Shown: positions 8,150-18,603 of the stretch, piece by piece
Position numbering within the stretch: position 1 is the first letter of the stretch
Layout: the number at the start of each line of letters is the position of its first letter
Assembly (NCBI GenBank): GCA_949987565.1
Contig: OX465119.1
Coordinates: 12,444,897 to 12,508,896 of the forward strand
From: Luidia sarsii
Taxonomy: Eukaryota; Echinodermata; Asteroidea; Paxillosida; Luidiidae
Reading direction: 5' to 3'
DNA length: 64,000 bases
Program-made: the position numbers and the translations under genes
The notes under the pieces: generated by a model
What the model saw: the letters and a program-made list of their open reading frames with translations, nothing else
What the model was told of the DNA's origin: nothing
Database searches by the model: none

Positions 8150-11100
8150 GTAAGTGAATGGTATATCACTTTGAGTATCTACCGACGGTGATGCAAAAAC
8201 AAATGTATCAAACTGCTTATAAGGCTTATAGTGACTAAAATAACCAAGACCACCATATTGTGCTGTGGAACATGTCAGTGACCAATTCAGAAGCTTGGAT
8301 TTGTTTGGGTGATACATGAGTTCAGAAGTCGAATTCACTAAAGCTTCATAAACCATCGCAAGACTATGAGCGATGCTCAGAAACCATACGGTGTATCACA
8401 ACTCACGATGGGTTATCCATCGTGCGTTGAGCTACGATGCCTCGTATAGACTTGGTGAAATCCTTCCCTGCACACATTCCCCTTCACGTGTGATCAGCCA
8501 TTTCAAGAGTTTGACTGACATTACTACGACTACAGCTTTACAGATGTTCTCAAAATTTAGTGGGCCTGACGTTTCGATCCTAGCAGGACCTTTTTTTCTA
8601 TACGAGGCATCGTAGCTCAAATCACGATGGATATTAAGCCATCGTGAGTTGTGATACACCGTATGGTTTCTGTGCATCGCTCATAGTCTTGCGATGGTTA
8701 ATGAAGCTTTGGTGAAGTCAACTTCTGAACTCATGTATGACCCAAACAAATCCAAGCTTCTGAATTGGTCACTGACATGTTCCACAGCACATTATGGTGG
8801 TCTTGGTTATTTTAGTCACTATAAGCCTTGTAAGCAGTTTGATACATTTACAGATGTTGTTGTAAGGATTGAAGACTTGAAAGTATACCGAGTGGAAACT
8901 TACACCATTTCTTTGCCTTTGAGAAAAGGTCCTGCTAGGATAACGTCAGGCCCCTTAACTTTAAGATTTAGATAATGCAGGTCATTTTGAGTCAGTGAGC
9001 AGCTTGTAACAGTCTTGGTTGGATTAACTTGATATTCATCATAATTTGATATCACGAGTCGACTGTATAAACGCGCTACTGAAAAAAAAAATCAACACTT
9101 TGTTGAGTGGCCCAACAAAACCATGATTATACCACATAGGCCTACGCCATATACGAGCTAAAAACAATGGGCCGGTGCAATGAAGCCCGGAACTCAATCG
9201 AGTACAGGCCTCTAATTTCCCAGCTTTGCGTACAGATGAATATCTGCGATCGATAGTTTTTCATGTACCCCTCACAGGCATGTCAGTCGCAGGCTCCAGT
9301 GATCGATGGCTGGGTTTGCATCGTGACAAAAACCGCCATGGAGGTGATGCCAAAACAATAAATAATCCACCATCTGTTATCAATCTTGACATGTAGCGAT
9401 GGATTTAAGCACATTAACTTGCCCAACTTTAGACACAACTGATTAAAAATAATGATATCGTGACGGATATCTTTGACAATTGAAATTTGGACCAACTGGG
9501 TCAAATACTGAATGCGTATGGCCCAAATGCCCCGGTTTCTTTCAACACAATGTCCCCAAAATTTAGTGGGCCTGACGTTTCGATCCTAGCAGGACCTTTC
9601 TCTGCCTTTGAGAAAGGTCCTGCTAGGAACGAAACGTCAGGCCCGCTAAATTTTGAGATTTGCATTTTGGTAATTTTAGTCAGTAAGCAGTTTGCAACAT
9701 TTTTGTAGATTACAATACCCCCAAATTCGAAGGCAATTCAATGATTCGTCCACGGTGCCTTGCAGAAGGCAAACAGGGCAAACGATGGTCACGAAGATCA
9801 TTTTTTGTAATGAACATCTATATTATATTTTGTACGCGCTTATCCTATCCACATGCCGGCCGTGTTCACATTTCTTTTACGTCAGGATGACGTAAAAACT
9901 CATTGTAAAGTGCCATAAAACGGACCCGACGAAATTGGTATCCAGCAGGACACAAATACCGTTTTCGAAATGAAGGCTTAGGCTCAGGCGTAGGCTTCGG
10001 TCATATTTCTCTCACTCGTTATAGTACCACAGGCATCTAAAAAACAAGCGTTTGCCACCATTGTCTTCGGGAATACCCTGTACAATGTACTTGTACTTAT
10101 CAAGCCAACAAAACGCCAAATTCGGGAACAAACCGCAACCTTATCTTTTAGGTTTTTTTGTCCGACGGAGACGAAGCCTGTGCCCGAGCCTTCATTTCGG
10201 AAAACGGCCATAGTGATTAATCCTAACATTAAACGAGTCTAGAAGTAGGCGACGTTTGATTGGGATTCTACCGACCTATTGTGACGAACGAAAGAGATTA
10301 CGTATCCTGCAATGGTGGCTTTGCGGAGGTGTACACCCCTCTTGAATTCTGCTTAGGTTTCGACAATTTTGCTTTACCTTTATACTTCTTTAGCTCAGGC
10401 TTTTTCGAGGGGGTGCAAGACTCCATTCTTGGAGATTCCAGAGTGCACGCATTAGCTATTAAGCTATCGGCAAAGGACTCTGTTGGAGTGCCTTCTAGCC
10501 GCGAGGGCGTTGCATGCGGCGAAAGGTCCGACATCTCTCCCAGTTCTAGGATACTGTCTACGTATGCCTCGGTCATAGTAGATTCGTTAGGGTAACTGTA
10601 TTTAGTATAATATGGTACATGAGCATTTGCACATGCACCAGTACAGTGTACTGACGTGGAGCGAACGGAGATTACGTCCGTTCGGTAACTAGCTAGATCG
10701 CACAATGACGTACTGCTGGCTGGTGAGCGCTATCTCACGTGGTCTCTGGAGTGACGTCACAATGGTGAGGTAGAATTATACTAGCGTCCGAACGCACTTA
10801 TTATGCCCTTTTGCCGGGTACCCGGCGAATTGATGCTTACTGTACTGTTTACTTGCAGAGGAGGATGTCGTCTTGTCCTACGAGGTCGCTGGTTCCACCG
10901 GGCCAGGGAATTGGCAAGTATATGGTACGTATATCGTCGGCATCTTATACACCCATCCTTGGGACGTGTCTTGTGCGATAAACGTTCGGCGATTTAGGAC
11001 ATGGGCTGGAACTCGTCGTAACTTACGATCAATCGCAAGACTATGAGCGATGCACAGAAACCATACGGTGCATCACAACTTACGATGGGTGTTATCCATC

Positions 11101-14100
11101 GTGAGTTGAGCTACGATTCATCGTGAGGGTTTGTGAAATCCACCCCAGGCCCAATTTCACAGAGCTGCTTATAGCGTCAACGTTTGTTGCAGCACTAAGA
11201 AGTCACCGATGAAACTCGGTGAAAAACTGAGACCACTTTGCAGCTTGGTTTGTATATCCATTTTAATACGCAAGGGAGACAAAGTGTCCAATTTCCGGAC
11301 ATCTGGAATTCCAGAAACAAATTACTTACTCATCAGGAAGTTTGCTATGTTACACAGGCATAAAAAATATCAAACATCTGCTGCTTTCGAGGAAAGGGGA
11401 AATTATTTTGATGAACAAAGAGGTCTTTTCACAAATACCGCCCTCAGTGTCTGAAAAAAGGATTTTGTGATCGACTTTGAAGCGCAAACTCGAAACGTTG
11501 GTCTTTTTTATCAATGGACAATGTTCCCAGATGATATCTTCACTATGATCGGTCAAAACGATGGTCAGTCAGTGTACGGAACGGGCTTCCAGAGCTACGG
11601 CTAGGGCTATTATCTTCGCATCTCCGTGTACTTCCAATAGGGGGAAGACCTAGACGTAGCTGTAGACGCCCGTTTCGGACACGGCCTAAATTCACTGCCC
11701 AATACTCTCACAATGTATATTATTATGCGCCCCATTTTACCGTTTGTTTTTTTGTTACAACGAAAAGCACTTGTAAATCTCCCTTCATAATATGACACTC
11801 TTCCTTCATGTGTAGATTCAGAACCAGCTTCAGAGACTAACTCCAGTGAGGCTCCGATTCCGTTCCTGCAAGTGCACGCCTGTCCGAGGACAACCCTGAG
11901 TGAGTCTAGCCTTGATCCAGTCATTCATGAACCACAAGGACGTCATTTGGCGGACGTCGCAAACAAGTATTTTCCCCCGGCCATTTTAGGCCGTTTTTTT
12001 ACGAAATGGGCATAGGCTTCTGTCATTATTATTGATCTTACTCGTTATAACATCACAGGCAACTAAATGATAAGCGTTTGGCCCCAGTGTCTTGAGGATT
12101 ATACCCTGTACCTATCAAAGCAACACATCTTCAAATTCGGAAACAAACCTCTACCTGGATTTTCGGGTTCTGTCAGACGGAGACGAAGCCTGAGCCCGAG
12201 CCTAAGCCTGCATTTTGTAAACGGTCTTAGTCTGGGTAGAGTCGAGTCTCATTGGCTGATGAGGATGGGGAGGAAGGGGAGGATGGGAAGGATGGGGAGG
12301 ATGGGGAGGATGGGGAGGATGGGGAGGATGGGGAGGATGGGGAGGAAGGGGAGGGTGGGGAGGATGGAGAGGATGGGGAGGATGGGGAGGATGGGGAGGA
12401 TGGGGAGGATGGGGAGGATGGGGAGCATGGGAGGATGGGGAGGATGGGGAGGATGGGGAGGATTGGGAGGATGTGGAGGATGGGGAGGATGGAAGGATGG
12501 GAGGATGAGGAGGATGGGGAGGATGGGAGGATGGGGAGGATGGGGAGGATGGGGTGAGGAGGAGGAGAAGGAAGAGGACGAGGAGGAGGAGGAGAGTTAT
12601 GACAGACTTCTGTGCTAAGAAGATGACAATAATGATTCCAATAGCCTGGAGTCAGACACGATGACATCCAGTGTCGTCTCTCTCAACCCCTGTCTGGTTC
12701 CCACCTCCGATCCCCGCTAACAGATAAGTGGAACTTTTTGGACCTGGAGAACTGCACAATGAGGCAGGCCGAACGGGCCATCTTCGGCCGAGTGGCCGCT
12801 CGGCGCGTTCGGCAGGTCGCGGCCCGGGCCCACGCCCTGATCCCGAGACTCGTCAACGGTACCGACTGGTTCAATAGTTCCCACGGACGCCTTATTGAGT
12901 CTAACCTGCAGCAGCTGAAGACCGAGTTGGGCAACTACACGCTGAGTCCGGGCGGTCACTGGAGGCCAAATAACTGCGTACCAAGGTGGAAGGTATACTA
13001 TACGCGTTATAACCCCGATTGTTGCTTTTCTTCTTCACACGGGAAATCTGTGAACTGATTTGTTTTCCTAAATCAACCAAACATAGGAAAGACTGGCTGG
13101 GGATACTATTGAACCAAAATGGTCAAAGAAAGCTTTGACTGGACCTGGATTTGAAACCGAGACCTCTAGGTTTGCACACCAGGGCTCTTACATATATATG
13201 TGACCCGGCACAGCATAATGAGGAATAACCCCCACTTCTGAGATTTTGAGATTTTCTAATGATGTGAAAAAGTATACCATTAGCTTTCGAATGATATCAA
13301 ATTTATTTCCATATGGACTTTGTTGTAAATAGTACAAGGGGATTTCGCTCGTTCATTTGGTACCAGACACAATATAGCAGCACCAGTCCAACTCCTCGAA
13401 AGCGGCCATTCAAAATGGCAGGAACTTTATATTTTCATGAAAACAGTACACAAACACTCCCCCGAAATCCTCGTTTTTTGAACATTTAGAGACGGATTTC
13501 GGAAAAATCCTTTAGACATAGCATCTTCCAATACGTTAACTTTCTGGGGAAAAAAAGATTTTTAATCGAATTGAGAAGATACTTTGACTTCAGGCGTTGT
13601 TTACTGGAAAAGTGTTTTGGTGGGATATTCCTCATGTCGCTGTGCCGGGTCACATATACCATCTGAGCTATCCAGCTCTTAGATGGCGGCCTTCCCCAAA
13701 AAAGTCAGCTAGTCTTTGTCCTAAGCATTCAACCATTAACTGCCGTTATATCTCCAGGAATCACATCGCCGCTTCCATTCAGATGCAAACAACTAAAATG
13801 ATGTAAACCTGACTATACAGAAGATCGGGCATCACACAAAGTGGATAAAGCTGTTTTCAATTTAAGTCAAACAAAAAAAGGATTTCTATTTATTTGAACT
13901 CTGTGCGCCGTCAACAATGTAGACCGTTGGCCAGAACTATTAATCAGTGGAATCCGATCATGAACTCCAGGAATTGTCTGATAAAACATGATCATAGAGT
14001 GTTGGAATTAGCCAAACTCTGCTTTTTTACATTATAAAGTAGTCTCTGTTCACACATCAAGATCATTTGAGTGCATTTTGCAGACTCCACGAAAACCTTA

Positions 14101-14181
14101 TTTCCACAAGCACCGTGCAATCACCTTTATTTCATTCTTGCTAAATTATCGATGGTTTTCTCTCTCTACTCTCTCGTCCCC

Positions 14182-14235
<54 letters not shown>

Positions 14236-17200
14236 CCCTCTCTCTCGCCCTCCTCCCCCCTCTCCCTCTCTCCACCCTCTCCCTCTCTCCACTCTCTCTC
14301 CCTCTCTCTACACTCTCTCTTTCCACTCTATCTCTCTCCACTCTGTCTCTCCCCTCTCTCTCTCTCCCTCTCTCCGCCCCTCTCTATCCCCTCTATCTCT
14401 CTCCCACCCTCTCGATCGCTATCTCTCTCCGCCTCTCTCACCACATTCTCTCTCTCTCTCTCTTCCCACCTCCATTTCATCTAAAAGGTTGCAATCATCA
14501 TCCCATTTCGTAACCGTTCCTACCACCTGCCCATCTTTCTGCGCTACCTCGTCCCGATGCTGAAAAGGCAACAACTCGAGTTCGGCGTGTTCACAGTCAC
14601 CCAGGTAGGTATGGCCGAGAACACCACCAACCAATGTTGGCGTTGTTTCTCGAAATTCCCCCTTGTCCTTGCCGAATGGCCTGCTAGACTATGGCCCTTT
14701 TCCACAATACCCCGGCTCAGGCTTCGGGTGTCGGCTCCGGCTTCGTCTCTGTCATCCAAAAAGCTGAAATCACAAATTTGGAGTTCTTTTGTTGAAGTTG
14801 AAGCTCCGGATTCTGTTTTCAGTACGCAGTGTAACAATCAAAAACGAAGCCAGAGGTCTTCCGTTGTCATGCCTTGTACTTGAAAATGAATTTACGAAAT
14901 GGAGACCAAGCCTTAGCCTATAAAGCCGATTTTTTTTTAAAGGGACCTGAATCAACTTTTGAGAATCAAAATATGTGACCCGGCACAGCATAATAAGGAA
15001 TAACCCCACTTTTGAGATTTTGAGGTTTTCTAATGATGTGAAAGAGTATACCATTAGCTTTCAAATGATATCAAAATATAATATCCTCTAATACTTAAAA
15101 TTTCCGAAAATAAAAAAGACAGAAAATTGATTTGTTTTCGAATTGTGAAGATACTTTAACTTCAGGCGTTGTTTACTCAAAAAGTGCTTTGGTGGGATAT
15201 TCCTCATGTCGTTGTGCCGGGTCACATATATGGATGCTATTTTTTGACCTCGACCCATGTTGAGTTGTCCCTTTAAGAAAGGCCTATGATACTACGTACG
15301 TATACTTGGGCTTTGTCAACTTGGGATTAACTCCCAACCTTCTCATGTTTCTCCCTGCCTGCGCAGGCAAACGACCTCGAGTTCAACCGAGCCATGCTGA
15401 TGAACATCGGCTTCGTCGAGAGCCTGAACGTCTCGCACTGGGACTGCTTCATCTTCCACGATGTCGACCACGTGCCCCAGAGCGACCTCAACAACTACGG
15501 CTGCGAGAACATGCCAAGGCACTTCCTGACGGGAGACAGCAGCTGGAATTACACGTAAGGGAGTCACGTGTCTCGGGGGACGTTCAGACACCGTACTAAA
15601 AGTGGTCTATCTTCGGTTTAAACTGAAGAAGGTCTATCTAGTTGTGTCTGAACGGTCTACGTAGACCGTTTTGGGTACTACAAACAGTCTATCTTAGACC
15701 GCCGAGGAGGGGTGGACTGCACTATGTAGACCGGTCTACAAACCTGAACGTGTCTGAACGGTCTATCTCATAACCACATCCGGTTTAGGCAGACGAGCGG
15801 CGCATTACATAACCGGTGATTTATGTCACTGCCCAAACCGCACGAAAAACAAGGACGCGATGTGCATTCCAATGATGTTACGTGCACTCTTGCTAGCTGG
15901 AAGGGAAGTTGGGATTCAGGGTCAAGCAACGTGTGTGACCTCTTACCTTAGCACCAGAGATAGACCGTTTTCAGTTGAACTCAGTGAGTATGAACGCAAG
16001 GGGTTTGCAATGAAATGTTTACCTCCCGCTGTGACCGCAAATGATTATGAAGCATACATTTTGGCAGTAAATTGATACGGATGGGTCCGCAGAGGGAAAA
16101 AAAAACCGAAAACTCGAATTCGGACGAGAATCCTCATCGTGTCCTACCGGGTCACATTTTGTCCGTTGCTCATAGGATACTGTATCAGGAATTCTTCGGT
16201 GCGGTGACGGGCTTCCTGGAGAGCGACATGAGGAAGATCAACGGCTTCCCCAACGTGTACTGGGGATGGGGAGGGGAGGACGACGAGATTCTGCTGCGTG
16301 TCAGGAAGGCCCGGCTTAGCGTGGCGTCCAGACCCCGGGGGGACCGACGCTTCACCGGATTCTACAAAGTCATCGAGCATCACCACCACAGCGCCCCCAA
16401 GATTGCTGACAGGTGTGGATTGCAGGCTATCTGTGGGGAATCTGGGATGGTTTTTTAATTGCTTCGGAGTTTTTGGATTTGGGTGTGTGTGGGTTTTTTA
16501 TGCAAATTCGCCGAAAACAAGGCTATAAAGCCACTCAATGTTAAGGGCTTAAGGAAAAAAGAGATAGAAAGGGGCTCAGGAAGGCCGGGGATAGGAATTG
16601 ACATTCCTCTTAAAAAGGGCAAGATCGTATGCTAGGCCTCCTCCTGTTCCTCCTCTTCCTCCCCTCCTCCCCTCCTCATCTTCCTCTTCCTCCTCCTCCC
16701 CTTCCCGTCCTCCTCCTATTCCTCCTCTCCTCCTCCTCCTCCTCCTCCCCCTCCTCCCCTTCCTCCTCCTCCTCCTCCCCTTCCTCCTCCTCCTGCTCCT
16801 GCTCCTCCTCCCCTTCCTCCTCCTCCTCCTATTCATCCACTCCTCCTCCTCCTCCTCCGCTTCCTCCTCCCCCTCCTATTCCTCCTCTCCTCCTTCTCCT
16901 CCCCTCCTCCCCTTCCTCCTCCTCCCCTCCCTCCTCCTCCTCCTCCTCCTCCTCCCCTTCCTCCTCCTCCTCCCCTTCCTCCTCCTCCTCCCCTTCCTCA
17001 TCCTCCTCCCCTTCCTCCTCCTCCTCCTCCCCTTCCTCCTCCTCCTTCTCCTATTCATTCTCTCCTCCTCCTCCTCCTTCCCTTCCTCCTCCTCCTCCTA
17101 TTCATCCTCTCCTCCTCCTCCTCCGCTTCCTCCTCCTCCTCCTATTCCTCCTCTCCTCCTTCTCCTCTCCTTCCTCCTTCTCCTCCTATTCCTCCTCTCC

Positions 17201-17571
17201 TCCTCCCCCCTCCCTTTCTTCTTCTCCGACTTTTTCTTCTTCTTTCTCCTCTTCGGCCCAAATGTTCTGAGACAAAAGCACTATCGGCGTTCAGCGCTGA
17301 TTATCCAGCAAATGACAGAAGACATTCGCGCCGACCTTGGCCCAAAACAATGTCACCCTTATTGTCTTGTCATATACATGAGGTGTGTTCTATACATGTC
17401 TCATGTACTTATTCCAGGTACGTTCTTCTGAAGAATTTCTCCACACGGATGGACTACGATGGACTGAGCAACCTCCGATACCCGCCCCCACGCGTCGACA
17501 TCCGCCCACTGTACGTCAACATCTCCGTGGACATCTTCAAGCTGAAAGTGAAGAGGATACCGAGAAACTGA
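8032..17571 (+). CDS. B4GALT5/6-like: Beta-1,4-galactosyltransferase, B4GALT5/6-like (complete, six exons)
   Basis: Exons 8032-8149, 12724-12992, 14488-14604, 15367-15554, 16176-16412 and 17418-17571 join to 1083 coding bases (360 residues plus TGA). All five introns have GT/AG ends and matching phases. The protein is a type II Golgi enzyme: a short N-terminus, one membrane anchor (about residues 5-27), a stem with four N-glycosylation sequons, then the GT7 catalytic domain. Visible landmarks are VAIIIPFRNR (130-139), FNRAMLMNIGF (174-184), the metal-binding DVD (200-202), INGFP..WGWGGEDD (252-267) and a His cluster (299-302) in the Mn-ligand region. GGHWRP..PRWK, HDVDHVP and the His cluster match B4GALT5/6 (lactosylceramide synthase type) better than B4GALT1-4 or 7. 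Phe237 occupies the position of Tyr289 of B4GALT1, as in B4GALT5/6. Oddities are GA for the usual GG after FF (239-240) and EILLRV after GEDD. Vertebrate B4GALT5/6 are slightly longer (about 380-390 residues). Substrate is inferred. Confidence 0.93.
8190..8857. repeat. Large hairpin: inverted repeat with ~250-bp arms in B4GALT intron 1
   Basis: The left arm (about 8200-8450) and right arm (about 8597-8852) are reverse complements with few differences. Examples are CATGTCAGTGACCAATTCAG / CTGAATTGGTCACTGACATG and CTATACGAGGCATCG at the inner edge. The spacer of about 147 bp holds a minus-strand Penelope-like fragment (8545-8592). The arms contain the CCATACGG repeat. Confidence 0.88.
8545..8592 (-). 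mobile_element. Penelope-like tail fragment in the hairpin spacer
   Basis: AAAATTTAGTGGGCCTGACG then TTTCGATCCTAGCAGGACCT is the reverse of the family signature and ends in a T-run. Confidence 0.7.
8915..9015 (+). mobile_element. Penelope-like tail fragment
   Basis: CCTTTGAGAAAAGGTCCTGC and a degraded GATAACGTCAGGCCC lie directly outside the right arm of the large hairpin. Bases of the GATCGAAACGTC core are deleted. Confidence 0.65.
9553..9705. mobile_element. Head-to-head pair of Penelope-like tails
   Basis: A minus-oriented signature (9555-9602) is followed after about six bases by a plus-oriented signature (9609-9657) and its tail to about 9703. The arms are about 48 bp and nearly perfect. 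The junction sequence is CTTTCTCTGCCTTTGAGAAA. The same junction occurs at 38043 and a close variant at 58306. Confidence 0.8.
9959..10207. mobile_element. Family B MITE (CCGTTTTC..GAAAACGG)
   Basis: Imperfect terminal inverted repeats CCGTTTTCGAAATGAAGGCT and AGCCTTCATTTCGGAAAACG, about 250 bp long. Internal blocks AGGCTTCGGTCAT, TCACTCGTTAT and AATACCCTGTAC recur at 11990-12224 and 30115-30312. GACGGAGACGAAGCC precedes the right end. Confidence 0.78.
10208..11020. other. B4GALT intron 1, unassigned
   Basis: A minus-strand open frame at 10298-10705 (135 codons, Ser/Thr/Lys rich) resembles nothing I know and has no flanking splice evidence. A TGACGTCA lies at about 10752. No repeat family was identified. 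Confidence 0.4.
11025..11170 (+). repeat. Short interspersed repeat (CCATACGG type)
   Basis: Second stand-alone copy of the block at 780-885, with CAATCGCAAGACTATGAGCG and AGAAACCATACGG. It is followed by CCCAATTTCACAGAGCTGCT, a half-site reminiscent of the MITEs at 21303-21777. Confidence 0.6.
11990..12224. mobile_element. Family B MITE
   Basis: Ends CCGTTTTTTTACGAAATG and CATTTTGTAAACGG, with internal TTACTCGTTATAACATCACAG and GCGTTTGGCCCCAGTGTCTT. The right subterminal region reads GACGGAGACGAAGCCTGAGC. Confidence 0.72.
12265..12560 (+). repeat. 9-bp minisatellite (GGGGAGGAT)
   Basis: About 32 units of GGGGAGGAT with some AAG and shortened variants, in B4GALT intron 1, 160 bp before exon 2. 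The unit is a multiple of 3, so the open frames through it (Gly-Glu-Asp or Met-Gly-Arg) are artefacts. Confidence 0.95.
12724..12992 (+). CDS. B4GALT5/6-like: B4GALT exon 2 (stem region)
   Basis: Acceptor CCCCGCTAACAG ends at 12723 and donor GTATAC starts at 12993. It encodes residues 40-129, with sequons NCT, NGT, NSS and NYT and the family block GGHWRPNNCVPRWK at its end. The Cys before PRWK aligns with a conserved disulfide Cys. The acceptor choice is supported by restoring the Asp codon split with exon 1. Confidence 0.9.
13131..13197 (-). repeat. tRNA-like SINE, left part (split by a MITE)
   Basis: Reverse strand contains GGTTTCAAATCCAGGTCC, resembling a B-box/T-arm, after TAAGAGCCCTGG. 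The A-box part, GGATAGCTCAGATGG, lies beyond the MITE at 13655-13690. Confidence 0.65.
13200..13653 (+). mobile_element. GTGACC-family MITE, long form, copy 3
   Basis: Complete, 454 bp: GTGACCCGGCACA at the left, TGTGCCGGGTCAC at the right, target duplication ATAT on both sides (13196-13199, 13654-13657). It sits inside a tRNA-like SINE. One of the best copies for defining the long form. Confidence 0.95.
13655..13830 (-). repeat. SINE, right part with conserved flank
   Basis: Reverse strand reads AGCTGGATAGCTCAGATGG. The plus-strand continuation (TTCAACCATTAACTGCCGTT, TATCTCCAGG, GTAAACCTG) is shared with 52565-52740, so the repeat unit extends about 150 bp beyond the tRNA-like head. Confidence 0.65.
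14159..14467 (+). repeat. CT-rich microsatellite
   Basis: (CT)n with CCCT interruptions directly upstream of exon 3. Its 3' end may double as the polypyrimidine tract of the exon 3 acceptor at 14487. Confidence 0.95.
14488..14604 (+). CDS. B4GALT5/6-like: B4GALT exon 3
   Basis: Acceptor CTAAAAG ends at 14487 and donor GTAGGT starts at 14605; phase 0 on both sides. It encodes residues 130-168 from VAIIIPFRNR through PMLKRQQLEFG, the start of the nucleotide-binding fold. Confidence 0.93.
14697..14935. mobile_element. Family B-like MITE, degraded
   Basis: Starts CCCTTTTCCACAATACCCCG with GGCTCAGGCTTCGG and GGCTTCGTCTCTGTCATCC. The right end has ACGAAATGGAGACCAAGCC but lacks a clean TIR. Confidence 0.55.
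14975..15225 (+). mobile_element. GTGACC-family MITE, short form, copy 4
   Basis: Complete, 251 bp, with both 13-bp TIRs and target duplication ATAT (14971-14974, 15226-15229). The right flank TATGGATGCTATTTTTTGAC is a fragment of family D, suggesting insertion into that element. Confidence 0.94.
15367..15554 (+). CDS. B4GALT5/6-like: B4GALT exon 4 (DVD exon)
   Basis: Acceptor CTGCCTGCGCAG ends at 15366 and donor GTAAGG starts at 15555. Residues 169-230 plus a split Thr codon. It contains FNRAMLMNIGF, DCFIFHDVDHVP and YGCENMPRHF, which in the family hold the donor sugar and metal. Confidence 0.95.
15576..15770. repeat. Candidate small inverted-repeat element
   Basis: ACGTTCAGACACCG at about 15579 pairs with GAACGTGTCTGAACGG near 15750. 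In between are several palindromic GGTCTACGTAGACC-type motifs. No clear target duplication. Confidence 0.4.
16176..16412 (+). CDS. B4GALT5/6-like: B4GALT exon 5 (catalytic WGWGGEDD exon)
   Basis: Acceptor GTTGCTCATAG ends at 16175 and donor GTGTGG starts at 16413. Residues 231-309 plus a split Arg codon. It contains LYQEFFGAV, KINGFPNVYWGWGGEDD and VIEHHHH. The Glu-Asp-Asp is the catalytic acid region in this family. Confidence 0.95.
16505..16632 (+). repeat. Interspersed repeat shared with 2150-2262
   Basis: AGGAAGGCCGGGGATAGGAA then TTGACATTCCTCTTA parallels the sequence downstream of the paralogue exon. It lies before the last exon here but after it in the paralogue, so it is dispersed and not a relic of the gene duplication. 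Confidence 0.55.
16634..17240 (+). repeat. (TCC)n microsatellite
   Basis: About 600 bp of CCT/TCC triplets with CTATTC and TTC interruptions in B4GALT intron 5. It produces spurious poly-Ser/Leu/Pro frames. Confidence 0.96.
17418..17571 (+). CDS. B4GALT5/6-like: B4GALT exon 6 (C-terminus)
   Basis: Acceptor CTTATTCCAG ends at 17417. The first G completes the Arg codon, then YVLLKNFSTRMDYDGLSNL and PLYVNISVDIFKLK up to TGA at 17569-17571. The counterpart in the tandem paralogue is 1411-1558. No AATAAA was found in the next 500 bp. Confidence 0.93.
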
Positions 17572-17903
17572 CAGTGCTCCAGTTGCGTCCACCTGCCGTG
17601 TAGTCGGGAACCGCTTCGGCGTTGCCCGTAGGCGATATTTTTTTTTCCGTACCACATAAAATTCGCTATAGGCCCATATGTTTGTAAGCAAACCAAGTAT
17701 GAAGAATTGAGTCTCGGGTCACTCAGATTGTTCACGCACGTCGTATTCGCTGTGCAGAAAGCCTTTATTGTCTGTGCAGAAAGCCTATATCCATAGCTTT
17801 AACTTCAACTGGTATGGATCTCTCCCCTCCCCTTGCCCCCCGCCCCCCTCCCAGCCCGTAAATTGTTTGTGCACAAACATATGGGCCCATAGCGAATAAT
17901 TAT

Positions 17904-18157
17904 GTGACCGGGTACAACGACATGAGGAATATCCCAACAAAACACTTTTTGAGTAAACGACGCCTAAAGTTAAAGTGTCTTCACAATTCGATAACAAATC
18001 AATATTCTTTTTTTTTTGTATTTTCGGAATTTTTAAGTATAAGAGGATATTATATTTTGATATCAATTGAAAGCTAATGGTATACTCTTTCACATCATTA
18101 GAAAATCTCAAAATCTCAAAAGTGGGGGTTATTCCTCATTATGCTGTGCCGGGTCAC
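17904..18157 (-). mobile_element. GTGACC-family MITE, short form, copy 5
   Basis: Both ends present (left GTGACCGGGTACA, slightly mutated); flanks TTAT and ATAT differ by one base. It lies about 330 bp downstream of the B4GALT stop. Confidence 0.9.
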
Positions 18158-18600
18158 ATATGTTGTACGGGGGTAAAAAAAAACGCTGCCCGGATAGATT
18201 CTGTGCATGGGCTGGGGGTTCGTCCATTGCTTCCTTCGGGGAAGTTTCACCGGCAACGACCCTGTGACGTGGGAGGGTCGGAGGGGCGCCAGTATTTTTC
18301 ACGAATTGCGTTGTGGTGGTTTAGATAACCGTAAAGATATCTAGGAGAAACTTGTGAGGATTTGTTTAATCATCTAGATGTCTGTATGACGTTCTCGAAG
18401 TGTCTGGTCGGTCGGATTCCCGTCGTTTGTTTGCAATCTCGACTGGTTTGTTTTGGGGTGGCGATAGGTACACCAGTATACTGGCACTTCCACTGGTAAC
18501 ACATTTTAAAGCTTTTCACCATTATCTTCAAGCCACGGTGCATTTGACTTTTCAGGATTGAAATTGTATTACTTGGTGTCACCATTATATACTTACTTAC
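18158..18600. other. Intergenic, unassigned
   Basis: No gene, repeat family or RNA recognised. Confidence 0.3.
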
Positions 18601-18603
18601 TTA

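Noticed and set aside
6704..8157. Several open frames of 300-470 codons on both strands with Cys-Arg-Val-Cys-Ala-Gly-type or Pro-Gly-Thr-Asp-type repeats
   Set aside because: They are the 11-bp minisatellite read in different frames. The unit contains no stop and is not a multiple of 3, so frames on both strands stay open. One frame joins B4GALT exon 1, but the family has a short cytosolic N-terminus.
8111..8975. Similar open frames on both strands suggesting duplicated small genes
   Set aside because: They are the two arms of the large hairpin read in opposite directions.
10298..10705. 135-codon minus-strand gene
   Set aside because: No recognisable domain, no splice or promoter support, and it lies in B4GALT intron 1. 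Left as unassigned.
14071..14563. Leu/Ser-rich open frames
   Set aside because: CT microsatellite. The real coding part here is only the short exon 3 in another frame.
16598..17431. 277-codon Leu/Ser/Pro-rich frame resembling membrane segments
   Set aside because: Translation of a (TCC)n array.
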